A DNA stretch of 23,930 nt, taken from the NCBI GenBank assembly GCA_028293725.1, contig JAQGOE010000266.1, forward strand, positions 1-23,930. The letters are read 5' to 3'. Shown one piece after another: positions 16,214 to 23,766 of this stretch (positions within the stretch are counted from its first letter, which is position 1; each line of letters begins with the position of its first letter). The notes under the pieces were generated by a model, which had not been told where the DNA came from, did not search any database, and was given only the letters and a program-made list of their open reading frames with translations. The position numbers and the translations under genes are program-made. Source of the stretch: Gammaproteobacteria bacterium. Lineage in GTDB: Bacteria; Pseudomonadota; Gammaproteobacteria; Steroidobacterales; Steroidobacteraceae.

Positions 16214-16293
16214 TTTTCGGTGCTCTCGGCTTTCTGGGTGCCGGAAAAACGACACTGCTCAATCACTTGCTGCGCAATCGCGAGGGGAAGCGG
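16214..16293 (+). pseudogene. Remnant of a CobW/COG0523 GTPase
   Basis: This short fragment encodes the N-terminus of a CobW-type GTPase: a VLS stretch, then in another frame GFLGAGKTTLLNHLLRNREG with a full Walker A. One G is missing near 16228, which breaks the frame, no start codon is left, and homology stops after the EGKR codons. It sits directly after the Zur-type palindrome, as an intact zinc-chaperone gene would. It is distinct from the intact GTPase at 19150-20118. The DNA between 16294 and 16561 shows nothing I can identify. Confidence 0.75.
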
Positions 16294-16561
16294 CTCGCCG
16301 AGGAGGACGTCATCCGCGAGCCTGCAGAACGTGCGGATATGAGCACCCGCTTTGCGGCCGGACCTGTGCGTCCGGGCGCTGTGGTACGACAGATGCGTCC
16401 ATTCGCGGTCGGCGCGCTCGAGGGAGATCTCTGGCCCGAAAACCAGGGTCGGGGAGCGGGCGCAGCGCTTCGCTCTGCGCGCACAGGGCTTCGATGTCAG
16501 TCAGAGTGGTGTTGCAGCTTATTCGACGCTGGGTCATTTCAACGATCCGATACTGAACACG

Positions 16562-17569
16562 ATGGGGCTATCCAGCAATCGCCATCCATTGACAGGGCTG
16601 AGGCGCGCTTGCTTCGCGGCGGCGCTGCTCGGCATTGTCCTGATGGTGTTGGGGTTCCGTGCGGGCGCAGTCGAGAATGCTGACAGCTCGCGATGCCTGA
16701 GACAGACTCCGGAATCGGCTGTTGTGGAGTTGCTCAAGCTCACGGGCGTGTTCGAGAGAGCCCGTGCGCAGACGAGGGCGATGGTCGAACAGTTGCGACG
16801 CGTGAATACTAAGGTTCCCGAAGAATTCTGGGCGAATTTCGCCTCACGTGTGGCCGACGAGGACGCACTGATGTCGCTCTACGTTCCGGTCTATCTGCGC
16901 CACCTTTCGCAGGATGATGTCTGTGCCTTATCGCGATTCTATCGTACGCCCCTTGGCGCGCACTTGCTGCACGCTGGCCCCGAGATTCAGGAGGCAACAC
17001 ACGACGCGGCGCAGGCGTGGGCCAGCAGGATAGCCGTCGATCTGCTCGGCTCGACAGGGGACTCTCGCACCCCGAACGGACCACAACCTCCGCCGAGCGC
17101 GCCTCCGGCTCAACCGGAGGATGAGCGCACGACGGCGATACACGAACTGCTGCGGGAATCGGGTGATCTGGCGGCGGCGCAGCAGATGATGAGCGCAACC
17201 CTCGATCGGCTTCGCCAGGGGCCTCAGCTCATCTCGCTACCGCCGTCTTTCTGGGACGACGCTCGCAAGCGTCTTCTGAACGACGATGATCTGCTTCGTC
17301 TTTGGACGCCCGCCTACGTTCACCAGTTCACTGACGCGGAGATTCGCGGGCTCATCGGCTTCTATCGATCCGCGGTTGGCGTGCGTTATGTGGCGGCACT
17401 TCCGGCGATCGAGGCAGAGAGCTTGGATGCGGGAGCGCAGCTCGGGCGCGATACGGCAAAACACGCTGTGCGGGAAGTGTTTGGACCTCTACCGCAGTGG
17501 CGTATGTTGCATCCGGAGAGCCACGACGCCACAGCGCCGAATTCGCCGCCTGAAAGCGATCCTCCGTAA
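16562..17569 (+). CDS. Exported protein with two DUF2059 domains
   Basis: From the ATG chosen here the protein has 335 residues, with a signal peptide (about 1-37). It contains two copies of a DUF2059-like unit. The first has YVPVYLRHLSQDDVCALSRF and a following YRTPLGAHLL; the second has WTPAYVHQFTDAEIRGLIGF and YRSAVGVRYV. A Pro-rich linker separates them (about residues 172-190). Single DUF2059 proteins are usual, so the tandem form is less common. Function of the family is not established. It is on the opposite strand to its neighbours and starts after the GTPase remnant, so it may have gained its present promoter by rearrangement. The open frame extends upstream, but the signal peptide supports this start. 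Confidence 0.78.
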   Translation: MGLSSNRHPLTGLRRACFAAALLGIVLMVLGFRAGAVENADSSRCLRQTPESAVVELLKLTGVFERARAQTRAMVEQLRRVNTKVPEEFWANFASRVADEDALMSLYVPVYLRHLSQDDVCALSRFYRTPLGAHLLHAGPEIQEATHDAAQAWASRIAVDLLGSTGDSRTPNGPQPPPSAPPAQPEDERTTAIHELLRESGDLAAAQQMMSATLDRLRQGPQLISLPPSFWDDARKRLLNDDDLLRLWTPAYVHQFTDAEIRGLIGFYRSAVGVRYVAALPAIEAESLDAGAQLGRDTAKHAVREVFGPLPQWRMLHPESHDATAPNSPPESDPP

Positions 17570-17593
17570 TCGCGACCGCCGTGATGCCATGCG
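17570..17593. repeat. 24-base direct repeat, copy A
   Basis: An exact 24-base match to 20714-20737, starting TCGCGACCGCCGTGATGC. It follows directly after the stop codon of the DUF2059 gene, between convergent genes. Read on the minus strand both copies can encode HGITAVA, so they may be remains of one coding segment. Confidence 0.85.
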
Positions 17594-17638
17594 CTGGGCA
17601 AACAAGGGACCTGAGTGCGTACGCGCCGACTATATACG

Positions 17639-18067
17639 CTAGCGCCCACTGTCGAGTCGCGCATTGACTGACCGCGTCTGCAATTCCAATCGGGCCGCCT
17701 CGAGCACGCTTGCGGACTTGAGGGGCAACAGGTCGGCTGGCCTTGCGCCGTCGAGGTGGCGGTTGTGGGCGCTCAACCACGCGAGAATCTTCCACGTGGT
17801 GCGGTACGGCGTCAGCACGCTCAGTACATCCTTCAAGCCGGGAACGAGACGGCTCTCGTGCCACTGGAACGCCGGGTAAAGTTCCACGCCGGCGCACACG
17901 ACAGAAAAGAGTCGTCGTTCGCTCTGGAACCGCTGCAGGCTCCGCGCTTTTGCACCAAACTCGGCTTCGAGCAGAGCCCCGACCTGCTGGGAATCGAGCA
18001 GTTCATCGAAGCAATCGAACGTGTCCGTAGCGACAGCGGGTCTTACATACTCGAGCCGGCAATTCAT
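17639..18067 (-). CDS. Small DNA-binding or antitoxin-like protein
   Basis: This 142-residue cytoplasmic protein starts at an ATG with AGGAG nine bases upstream, so it is likely expressed. Residues 23-50 (LLDSQQVGALLEAEFGA and following) resemble a small helix-turn-helix, and YPAFQWHESRLVPGLKDVL followed by TTWKILAWLS and ARPADLL resembles the C-terminal part of antitoxin or excisionase-like regulators (the MbcA/Xre/ParS type). No adjacent toxin gene is visible. It lies 42 bases after the WD40 gene and could be in the GTPase-WD40 operon. The family call is tentative. Confidence 0.68.
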   Translation of the reverse strand: MNCRLEYVRPAVATDTFDCFDELLDSQQVGALLEAEFGAKARSLQRFQSERRLFSVVCAGVELYPAFQWHESRLVPGLKDVLSVLTPYRTTWKILAWLSAHNRHLDGARPADLLPLKSASVLEAARLELQTRSVNARLDSGR

Positions 18068-18109
18068 TGAGCTGTGCTCCTTTGGATGACATCCTGACGT
18101 GGGAAGGTG

Positions 18110-19153
18110 TTAGCTGAGCTGGTGCGGCGTCTCAAAGACATGGATGCGGCCGCCGCGGGTGCCTGCCGCGAGGCGTGCACCATCCCCGGACCACGCCAGC
18201 GCCTCGACGCTGTCGCGCGCGCTCGTGCATGAGTCGATCATCGCATCGTCGAAGAGCGAGCATAGGGCGACGTGACCGTCGTCGAACCCGGCCGCGACGA
18301 TTGGCTGCTTTGGATTTACGGCTACGCGCGTTACGACCCGTCGCATCCCCCGGCCGAGCTCGAGCGGCGGTCGCCCCATGGGTCCTCCGTCCGTGAACCG
18401 CCAGCCGATCACACGATCGGCGCCGCTGGTCAGGAGCGTCATCGGCTTCATCAACCATTCCAACGAGTAGATCTTGGTCGGATATCCCTGCATGCGCAGG
18501 TCCTGGTGATCCGACACGCGCCAGCCGTGCAACTCGGTGTCCTGCATCGAGGTGAGCACTGTCGAGCCGTCCGGGCTCCAGGTGATGCGCAGATGGGAGC
18601 CGGCCCATTTGAACCGTGCGGCATTCCGTCCGAACGTTGTTACACCCCACACCGTCGCGCCACCGTAGTGGGCGACGGCCAGTCGCTTCCCCTTTGGATT
18701 GAACGCTAAGTCGCGCACCGTGCTCGGGTGATCGTCGCTGCTCGCAACGGTCCGTGCGGTGCGATCCAACACGTGGACGCTCCGACCAGCGGCCACGGCG
18801 CGCAGTCCCGACGCAGCGCTGACTGCCAACACGTCGATCTGATGTCTGGGAAATTTCGCCAATGTCATGGTCGTACCCGCATGGTCGGTGCGTGCAAGAC
18901 GGCCATCATCACCGCCAGTCAGCACTGACTTGCCGTCCAGGTCCGCACGCAGCGTGAGAACTGCTGAGCCATCCGCATGCGCCTGGACGGTCACAGGTTT
19001 GTCTGCCGCTCCAATCAATCGCACGGTTCCATCGCCCAGTCCCGTGGCAAGCGTTCCATCAGCCAGGAACGCCATTCCTGTGACGGGCGCGTCGAACTCG
19101 ACGACCCTGGTGATTGAGAGCGCTCTGTGCAATACCGGAACGTTGTCGTTCAT
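18110..19153 (-). CDS. WD40-repeat protein linked to the zinc GTPase
   Basis: This 347-residue cytoplasmic protein has no signal peptide and a chain of WD40-like blades, recognisable by repeated units such as VTGMAFLADGTLATGLGDGTVRL, LTGGDDGRLAR, VRDLAFNPKGKRLAVAHYGG, ITWSPDGSTVLTS and VEALAWSGDGARLAAGTRGG. These give about seven blades, a complete propeller. The ATG at 19153 overlaps the GTPase stop (ATGA), indicating tight coupling and probably a shared role, for example as a platform for GTPase clients. An ATG at 19165 is a possible earlier start. Function beyond protein interaction is not readable. Confidence 0.87.
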   Translation of the reverse strand: MNDNVPVLHRALSITRVVEFDAPVTGMAFLADGTLATGLGDGTVRLIGAADKPVTVQAHADGSAVLTLRADLDGKSVLTGGDDGRLARTDHAGTTMTLAKFPRHQIDVLAVSAASGLRAVAAGRSVHVLDRTARTVASSDDHPSTVRDLAFNPKGKRLAVAHYGGATVWGVTTFGRNAARFKWAGSHLRITWSPDGSTVLTSMQDTELHGWRVSDHQDLRMQGYPTKIYSLEWLMKPMTLLTSGADRVIGWRFTDGGPMGRPPLELGRGMRRVVTRVAVNPKQPIVAAGFDDGHVALCSLFDDAMIDSCTSARDSVEALAWSGDGARLAAGTRGGRIHVFETPHQLS

Positions 19154-20118
19154 GTGGCAACGCATGCCGAGAACGACTTACGCAGCACCTCCACGTCGAG
19201 ATCACGGCCGATCAACACCAGCTTGGATTCGCGGCGCTCGCCGGGCTTCCAGCGTTTCCCCGTCGCGCTGTCACAGAGCATGTGAACAGCCTGGAAGATG
19301 TATCGGGATGCGCTGCCCTTCATGTCGACGATGCCTTTCGTCCGCAGAATATCTTGTCCACGGGTGCGCAATAACGCCATCATCCAGTCGTCGAACTTGA
19401 TCGGATCGAGCGGACGCGTCTCCCGCAACGATACGCTGCGCACCGCATCGTCGTGTTGATGATCGTTTTCCGTCAGAAATGTGGGTTCGACGGCCAGAAC
19501 TCGATCGAGATCGAACGCCCTGCGGTCGAGGATGGTCGCCACCGGCAAGTCGCAGCGCTCGGTGCGATGAATGATCGCGGTGGCATTGATGGCGCGGATG
19601 CGCGCTTCGACCTGGCCGAGTTGGTCCACGGACACCAGGTCGACCTTGTTGAGGAGAATCGTGTCCGCGAACGCAATCTGTTCCGCAGCCTCGTGGCTGT
19701 CCTTGAGACGTGCCGCCAGATGCTTCGCATCGACCACGGTGACGATGCTGTCGAGCTTTGCGCGGGCGCGGACTTCCTCATCCACGAAGAAGGTTTGGGC
19801 CACGGGGGCTGGATCGGCAAGCCCCGTGGTCTCGATCAGGATGGCCTCCAGGCGATCCTTGCGCTTGAGCAGATTGCCAATGATGCGAATGAGGTCTCCG
19901 CGCACGGTACAGCAGATGCACCCGTTGTTCATCTCGAAGACTTCTTCATCTGCATTCACGACGAGCTCATTGTCGATGCCGATCTCGCCGAACTCGTTCA
20001 CGATGACGGCGTATTTGCGGCCATGGGTCTGTGTAAGTACTCGGTTGAGCAACGTCGTCTTGCCGGCGCCGAGATAGCCCGTCAGCACGGTCACGGGAAT
20101 ATGGGGTGTCGCAGCCAT
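19150..20118 (-). CDS. CobW/COG0523 GTPase, zinc chaperone type
   Basis: This 322-residue G3E GTPase starts at an ATG with GGAGG upstream. Visible motifs are Walker A GYLGAGKTT (14-22), the metal-binding GCICC (C67, C69, C70), Walker B-like ETTGLADP (96-103) and NKVD for guanine specificity. A short ENDHQHDD His cluster precedes the C-terminal CobW domain. Zur-controlled members of this family deliver zinc to essential enzymes under starvation. The 23-base Zur box just upstream (20154-20176) strongly supports that assignment. It is followed by an overlapping WD40 gene. Client proteins cannot be named from the window. Confidence 0.93.
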   Translation of the reverse strand: MAATPHIPVTVLTGYLGAGKTTLLNRVLTQTHGRKYAVIVNEFGEIGIDNELVVNADEEVFEMNNGCICCTVRGDLIRIIGNLLKRKDRLEAILIETTGLADPAPVAQTFFVDEEVRARAKLDSIVTVVDAKHLAARLKDSHEAAEQIAFADTILLNKVDLVSVDQLGQVEARIRAINATAIIHRTERCDLPVATILDRRAFDLDRVLAVEPTFLTENDHQHDDAVRSVSLRETRPLDPIKFDDWMMALLRTRGQDILRTKGIVDMKGSASRYIFQAVHMLCDSATGKRWKPGERRESKLVLIGRDLDVEVLRKSFSACVAT

Positions 20119-20153
20119 CGGGGGCCTCCATCGGGATAGGTGACGGTCTAAGT

Positions 20154-20176
20154 GTAATGTTATACTATAACGTCTC
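20154..20176. promoter_or_regulatory. Zur box between the GTPase and a divergent gene
   Basis: The core GTTATACTATAAC (20159-20171) is a perfect inverted repeat around a central C. The 23-base site agrees with the gammaproteobacterial Zur consensus (GTTATANTATAAC with AT-rich flanks) at 19 of 22 fixed positions. It lies 36 bases before the GTPase start and 38 bases before the divergent plus-strand gene, so it may control both. TATACT inside it could act as a -10 element on the plus strand. Confidence 0.88.
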
Positions 20177-20213
20177 CGGTATGTAATGCCATCTCCTGGA
20201 AGGTCGCCTCTTC

Positions 20214-20708
20214 GTGGATTCCTCCGCAATTCCGCCGCAGCCGCCGGAAGTGGTGTCCGGCGTCACCGCAGACATCGATTCCGTGCAGGAGGCGAACTTC
20301 GTATCCTGCGTGGATGCCCTTACCCAGTTGCGAACGATGGCGGACAAATTCTCGTCGCGACTTCCGCCAGCGCAGTCCTTGATGACACTTCAGGTTGTCT
20401 TCGTTGCCGGTACGGCAAACCCCTGGAGGTTGGTGGAGACGGTACGATCGACAACCGGCCCCCGAAGACGAATGCTGTGCTTCGATTCACTGCACCGGAT
20501 ATGGCGCTGTGTCGAGGAGCGTTTGGCGTGGCAGCGGGCAGATGAGCAGTTTGTCGCAACACACATGACGACGCCTGGCGGGTTTCCCGGCGTTACCGCG
20601 GATTGGGTACCTAGCCGCGATTTCGACCTGATCTTTGGACCGCAGCGCGACGCCATTCGCCACGAGACGTGTACAACGTCGCCTAATCACATCGTGACGT
20701 TCTCTTGA
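20214..20708 (+). CDS. Hypothetical protein divergent from the zinc GTPase
   Basis: This 164-residue open frame starts at GTG with GGAAGG about 10 bases upstream. Third codon positions are clearly GC-rich (about 70 percent), consistent with coding in this genome. There is no signal peptide or membrane helix. I do not recognise the family; segments such as FVSCVDALTQLRTMADKFSS look helical. It shares the Zur box with the GTPase and could belong to the regulon. It may also be a decayed gene, as remnants lie nearby on both sides. Confidence 0.5.
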   Translation: MDSSAIPPQPPEVVSGVTADIDSVQEANFVSCVDALTQLRTMADKFSSRLPPAQSLMTLQVVFVAGTANPWRLVETVRSTTGPRRRMLCFDSLHRIWRCVEERLAWQRADEQFVATHMTTPGGFPGVTADWVPSRDFDLIFGPQRDAIRHETCTTSPNHIVTFS

Positions 20709-20713
20709 GGATT

Positions 20714-20737
20714 CGCGACCGCCGTGATGCCATGCGG
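20714..20737. repeat. 24-base direct repeat, copy B
   Basis: An exact match to 17570-17593, 3144 bases away in the same orientation. It starts five bases after the stop codon of the hypothetical gene, again between convergent genes. Confidence 0.85.
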
Positions 20738-20741
20738 ATCG

Positions 20742-20828
20742 TCAATGCTGATCTGCTTTAGCTCGAGGTAGCGTTGCAACATAGGCGGCGATGTCAGTCA
20801 TCTGTGCCGGCGTTAGTCGGCGACGACC
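20742..20828 (-). pseudogene. C-terminal fragment of a c-type cytochrome
   Basis: The frame ends with LTPAQMTDIAAYVATLP and a stop, which is the typical last helix of class I cytochrome c domains. No haem CxxCH motif or upstream cytochrome sequence is present: the frame runs into the end of the beta-propeller gene in the wrong frame. It is therefore a tail left after a deletion that removed the rest of a cytochrome gene. Confidence 0.7.
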
Positions 20829-20835
20829 ACACAAG

Positions 20836-21861
20836 CTACTCCGTCTGTGCTTCGAAAACCAACAACCTGGCACCGAGGACCCCGCTCGGTGGAGCGGCAA
20901 TGTAGAGCCGGTCGCGTTTCGCGTACCACACACCCGTGCGTGTGCCGATGGCGGTCGGGAATTTGCCCATGTCCGTGTAGTGGTCCGCGTCGACCTGCTG
21001 CACGACGCTCAGGAACCCCTCGCCGCCGGCCACGTAAATGCGCTTTCGGTCGGCATCGTAGAACATGTCATCCATATCGCCCGCCGTTGGGAGACTGGCG
21101 ACGACCTTGCCAGAATCCATATCCAGGACAGTGAGGCGAGACGGTTTGCGAGTACCGATAAAGATGCGGCGATTCGCCTCATCGAGGACCATGGGAAAGT
21201 TGGCCGAATGTCCATTCGGTAGCGTCCAGGTCAGAACCTTTCCGGTTTGGCGATTGATGACCTGGATATTCTTCGTGTCGGCCACGTTGACAAAAATGCG
21301 GGGGCCCTTCGTTTCGAGCTGAAACCCTTCGGGATGTCCCTCAAACTTGTATTCCGTTGGGAGGCGCTTGTCAGTCACCGGATCGATTACAGCGATGGCG
21401 CCATCGCCATAGCCAAGATAGATCTTCTTCGCGGCGGGGTCGTAGCGCAGATTATCGGGATCAGAGCCTTCGCCAAAGTCGATGTAGTCAAGCAGGGTGA
21501 ATTTCGTCCCGTCATAGACATTCACGCGACCATTCGCCGAATTTGCGACGAACAGCTTGTCCCATTCCGCGAGGTAAAGCGTGCCCTGCGGCTGGGCAAG
21601 TCCGTCGATCTGATGAATCATGCGGCCGGCAAACACATCCACCACCTGAACCGTGTCATTACCGAGTCCGGAGAAGATCACGCGCTTGCGCTTGGCATCG
21701 ATCGTGAAGTGGTCCAAGCGGCCCTGAACGCCTGGCAGTGGTATTTCCTGGACCTCACGTACGGGAGGTGCCTCGCGCTCCTGCGTGTGGGCGACGGGCA
21801 CGAGAGTGGCGAGTGCGCAGGCCCAGAATATGGAACGGAGCAGTATGCGATGCAGATGCAT
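20836..21861 (-). CDS. Exported YVTN-type beta-propeller protein (copy 1)
   Basis: This 341-residue protein has a signal peptide (about 1-26) and repeated blades of YVTN/YncE type, for example RVIFSGLGNDTVQVVDV, KLFVANSANGRVNVYDG, KIYLGYGDGAIAVIDP, RIFIGTRKPSRLTVLDM and RIYVAGGEGFLSVV. These form a periplasmic propeller. A GAGG site lies nine bases before the ATG. It is a paralog of the next gene upstream, sharing blocks such as GRLDHF/GRIDHF and QVDADHY/QIDADHY. The cytochrome fragment after its stop suggests it once preceded a c-type cytochrome gene. Function is unknown; roles in redox or metal binding are reported for YncE-like proteins generally. Confidence 0.88.
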   Translation of the reverse strand: MHLHRILLRSIFWACALATLVPVAHTQEREAPPVREVQEIPLPGVQGRLDHFTIDAKRKRVIFSGLGNDTVQVVDVFAGRMIHQIDGLAQPQGTLYLAEWDKLFVANSANGRVNVYDGTKFTLLDYIDFGEGSDPDNLRYDPAAKKIYLGYGDGAIAVIDPVTDKRLPTEYKFEGHPEGFQLETKGPRIFVNVADTKNIQVINRQTGKVLTWTLPNGHSANFPMVLDEANRRIFIGTRKPSRLTVLDMDSGKVVASLPTAGDMDDMFYDADRKRIYVAGGEGFLSVVQQVDADHYTDMGKFPTAIGTRTGVWYAKRDRLYIAAPPSGVLGARLLVFEAQTE

Positions 21862-21908
21862 AATTGAATTCCTCGCTTACTGACGAGTTGGGAATTGAAG
21901 GGCAAACT

Positions 21909-22916
21909 TCACGGGACGACTTCGAAGACGCGCAACTCGGCGCCGCGTACTTTGTCGCGCGGCACGGCCACGTATAACCGGTGCCATTCCGGGACGAAAA
22001 TCGATGTGCGTGCAACCGGGCCCGTCGGGATGCGCGCGATGCGCTCGTAGTGGTCGGCGTCAATCTGCTGCGTGACATCGACGAAGCCCTCGCCGCCGCT
22101 CGTATAGATGCGCCGAGCGGCAGAGTCGAAGGAAAGACCGTCGAGTGTCGCCACGGTCGGGACGGATGCGACCACGGCGCCCGAATCGGAGTCGAGCACA
22201 ACGATACTCGCAGGTGTGCGGACGCCGAGGAAAAGGCGGTGGCTTTTCTCATCCAGGGCGAGGGCCACGTTTTTCTGGATTCCAGGAATTGTCCATTTAG
22301 CCGTCTGCGCGCGCGTCTTGCGGTCGAGCACAACGACCTGGGCTCTTTCCGGTACGAGGACGAAGACACGTTCGCCATGGTCCTCGACGACGCTGGCGCC
22401 GGCGTGAGCGTCCATGGCGAGCGCCGCCACTTGCGCGCCGCTCGCGACGTTGAATACCGTCAGATCACCTTGCTCTTTATTGGCATCAGCTCCGCCGGAT
22501 CCGACATAAATTTCCTTCGACCGCGGGTCATAACCGATCGCGTCGGCTCCAAGTGACACGCTCGCGGTGTGAATCACTGCAAGCGTGGTCCCATCAAGAG
22601 TCTTCACCAAGCCATCCGCGCCCGAGGCAATAACGAGCTTGTTGAACCTGGGGACAAAGAGCACACCCTGCGGCTTTGCGAACCCAGGGAGCGTCTGGGT
22701 CGCACGGCCGACTTTCAGATCGACCACCTCGATGGTGTTTTTCGCCAATGCTGCCAGGAAGGCCCGTCGACCCTTCTGGTCGATAGCAAAATGATCAATG
22801 CGCCCGTCGACCTCGGGCAACGGGATCGTCTGCACGAGTTTTAAAGCCACTTCATTCTCGGCCGCTGCAACGGAGAATGAAAACAGAAGAGCTAGGGCAA
22901 TGATCAGCTTTTGCAT
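21909..22916 (-). CDS. Exported YVTN-type beta-propeller protein (copy 2)
   Basis: This 335-residue protein has a clean signal peptide (1-19, ending VAAA) and the same periplasmic propeller fold as the following gene, with blades such as RAFLAALAKNTIEVVDL, KLVIASGADGLVKTLDG, EIYVGSGGADANKE, RLFLGVRTPASIVVLDS and RIYTSGGEGFVDVT. It lies 47 bases before copy 1, so the two form an operon that arose by duplication. The ribosome site is weak. No cysteines or obvious cofactor motifs are seen. The function is unknown. Confidence 0.88.
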   Translation of the reverse strand: MQKLIIALALLFSFSVAAAENEVALKLVQTIPLPEVDGRIDHFAIDQKGRRAFLAALAKNTIEVVDLKVGRATQTLPGFAKPQGVLFVPRFNKLVIASGADGLVKTLDGTTLAVIHTASVSLGADAIGYDPRSKEIYVGSGGADANKEQGDLTVFNVASGAQVAALAMDAHAGASVVEDHGERVFVLVPERAQVVVLDRKTRAQTAKWTIPGIQKNVALALDEKSHRLFLGVRTPASIVVLDSDSGAVVASVPTVATLDGLSFDSAARRIYTSGGEGFVDVTQQIDADHYERIARIPTGPVARTSIFVPEWHRLYVAVPRDKVRGAELRVFEVVP

Positions 22917-23766
22917 ATGATTGCCAAGGGTTATCGATCGAGGGTGGGTGGTTCCCAGACCGCTGGCGTCAATGGGTCAACCCTGACGGGCTAACAGACT
23001 GACATTCGCGGCGAGGCATGTGCGGCCGCGTCACGACAATTGCCCCCTTCAGCAACACAGGTGCAATCGGCTTGTTCCGAAGCCCGCCCAATACGGGTGT
23101 GGCTTCCCATCAGGCGTGGCGTTGCTCTTCCATTTTGCCCCCCCAAAAACAACTGTTCTTATAACGTCCGTTGCTCCGAGAATCCTCTCGGTCGCATCGG
23201 GCTCCGTATCATGAGCGCTCTAGGCTTTCAAGAAGCTGTCAGGAAAACGAATGATCTGGACGGGGCCCCATCCGGGGGTAAGTAGTGCGTAAGTAGGAAG
23301 TCTGCGCTCCGCGGGGCGCCGATTCGAGCAGCACGACAGTCTCAAGCAAGAAGGACAAGGGCGGGCCGCGGGCTGTTGTGTAGAGATCGAATGCCGGCCG
23401 CAAGAAATCCCGTCGATTGGTGTATCGACAATGGGTCGGCAAACGCCGCCGACGTGTCCGTAAGCGCCGAGAACTGGCGAGCTCCCCGACACGGCTCGCC
23501 CGCCAGGGTGAGCGTATCGCGGCCAAAGGTCTCGCTGAGCGTCTGCGGAGCGTAACTCGCTCCACGGCCCGCTGATCACGTTGCCGATGCTGGGTTACCT
23601 GGCCAGGTTCTGCCAAGATTAGTTGCAAGTAATCCCTGATTTCCCTGACAATACCCTAGACAAAACTGGGCCTTCGTGGCGTGAAGGGATGGCCGTCCAA
23701 GGCGGTGCTGGGGCGAGTCACAGATGCGTACTCCGAGCGATTGCCGGAAGTTGAGAGGCGTAAGGA
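22917..23766. other. Long gap without a recognisable gene
   Basis: About 850 bases with no convincing gene. Open frames here are Arg-rich antisense-like stretches without homology I recognise. A CCGAGA-ATCC-TCTCGG hairpin occurs near 23177-23192, without a T-run. The gap must hold promoters for the beta-propeller pair (minus) and the GntR gene (plus), but I cannot place them with confidence. Confidence 0.5.

Noticed and set aside
16294..16561. Continuation of the GTPase gene or another gene in this stretch
   Set aside because: None of the six frames resembles a GTPase or any family I know; the long plus frame joins the DUF2059 gene without homology.
23150..23175. Possible third Zur box (TGTTCTTATAACG)
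   Set aside because: Only one half-site (TTATAAC) is good; the spacing is two bases short and the gene it would serve is more than 230 bases away.
23239..23628. 129-codon minus-strand open frame
   Set aside because: Very Arg-rich, overlapped by other open frames, no recognisable family, and no clear ribosome site; likely chance in GC-rich DNA.
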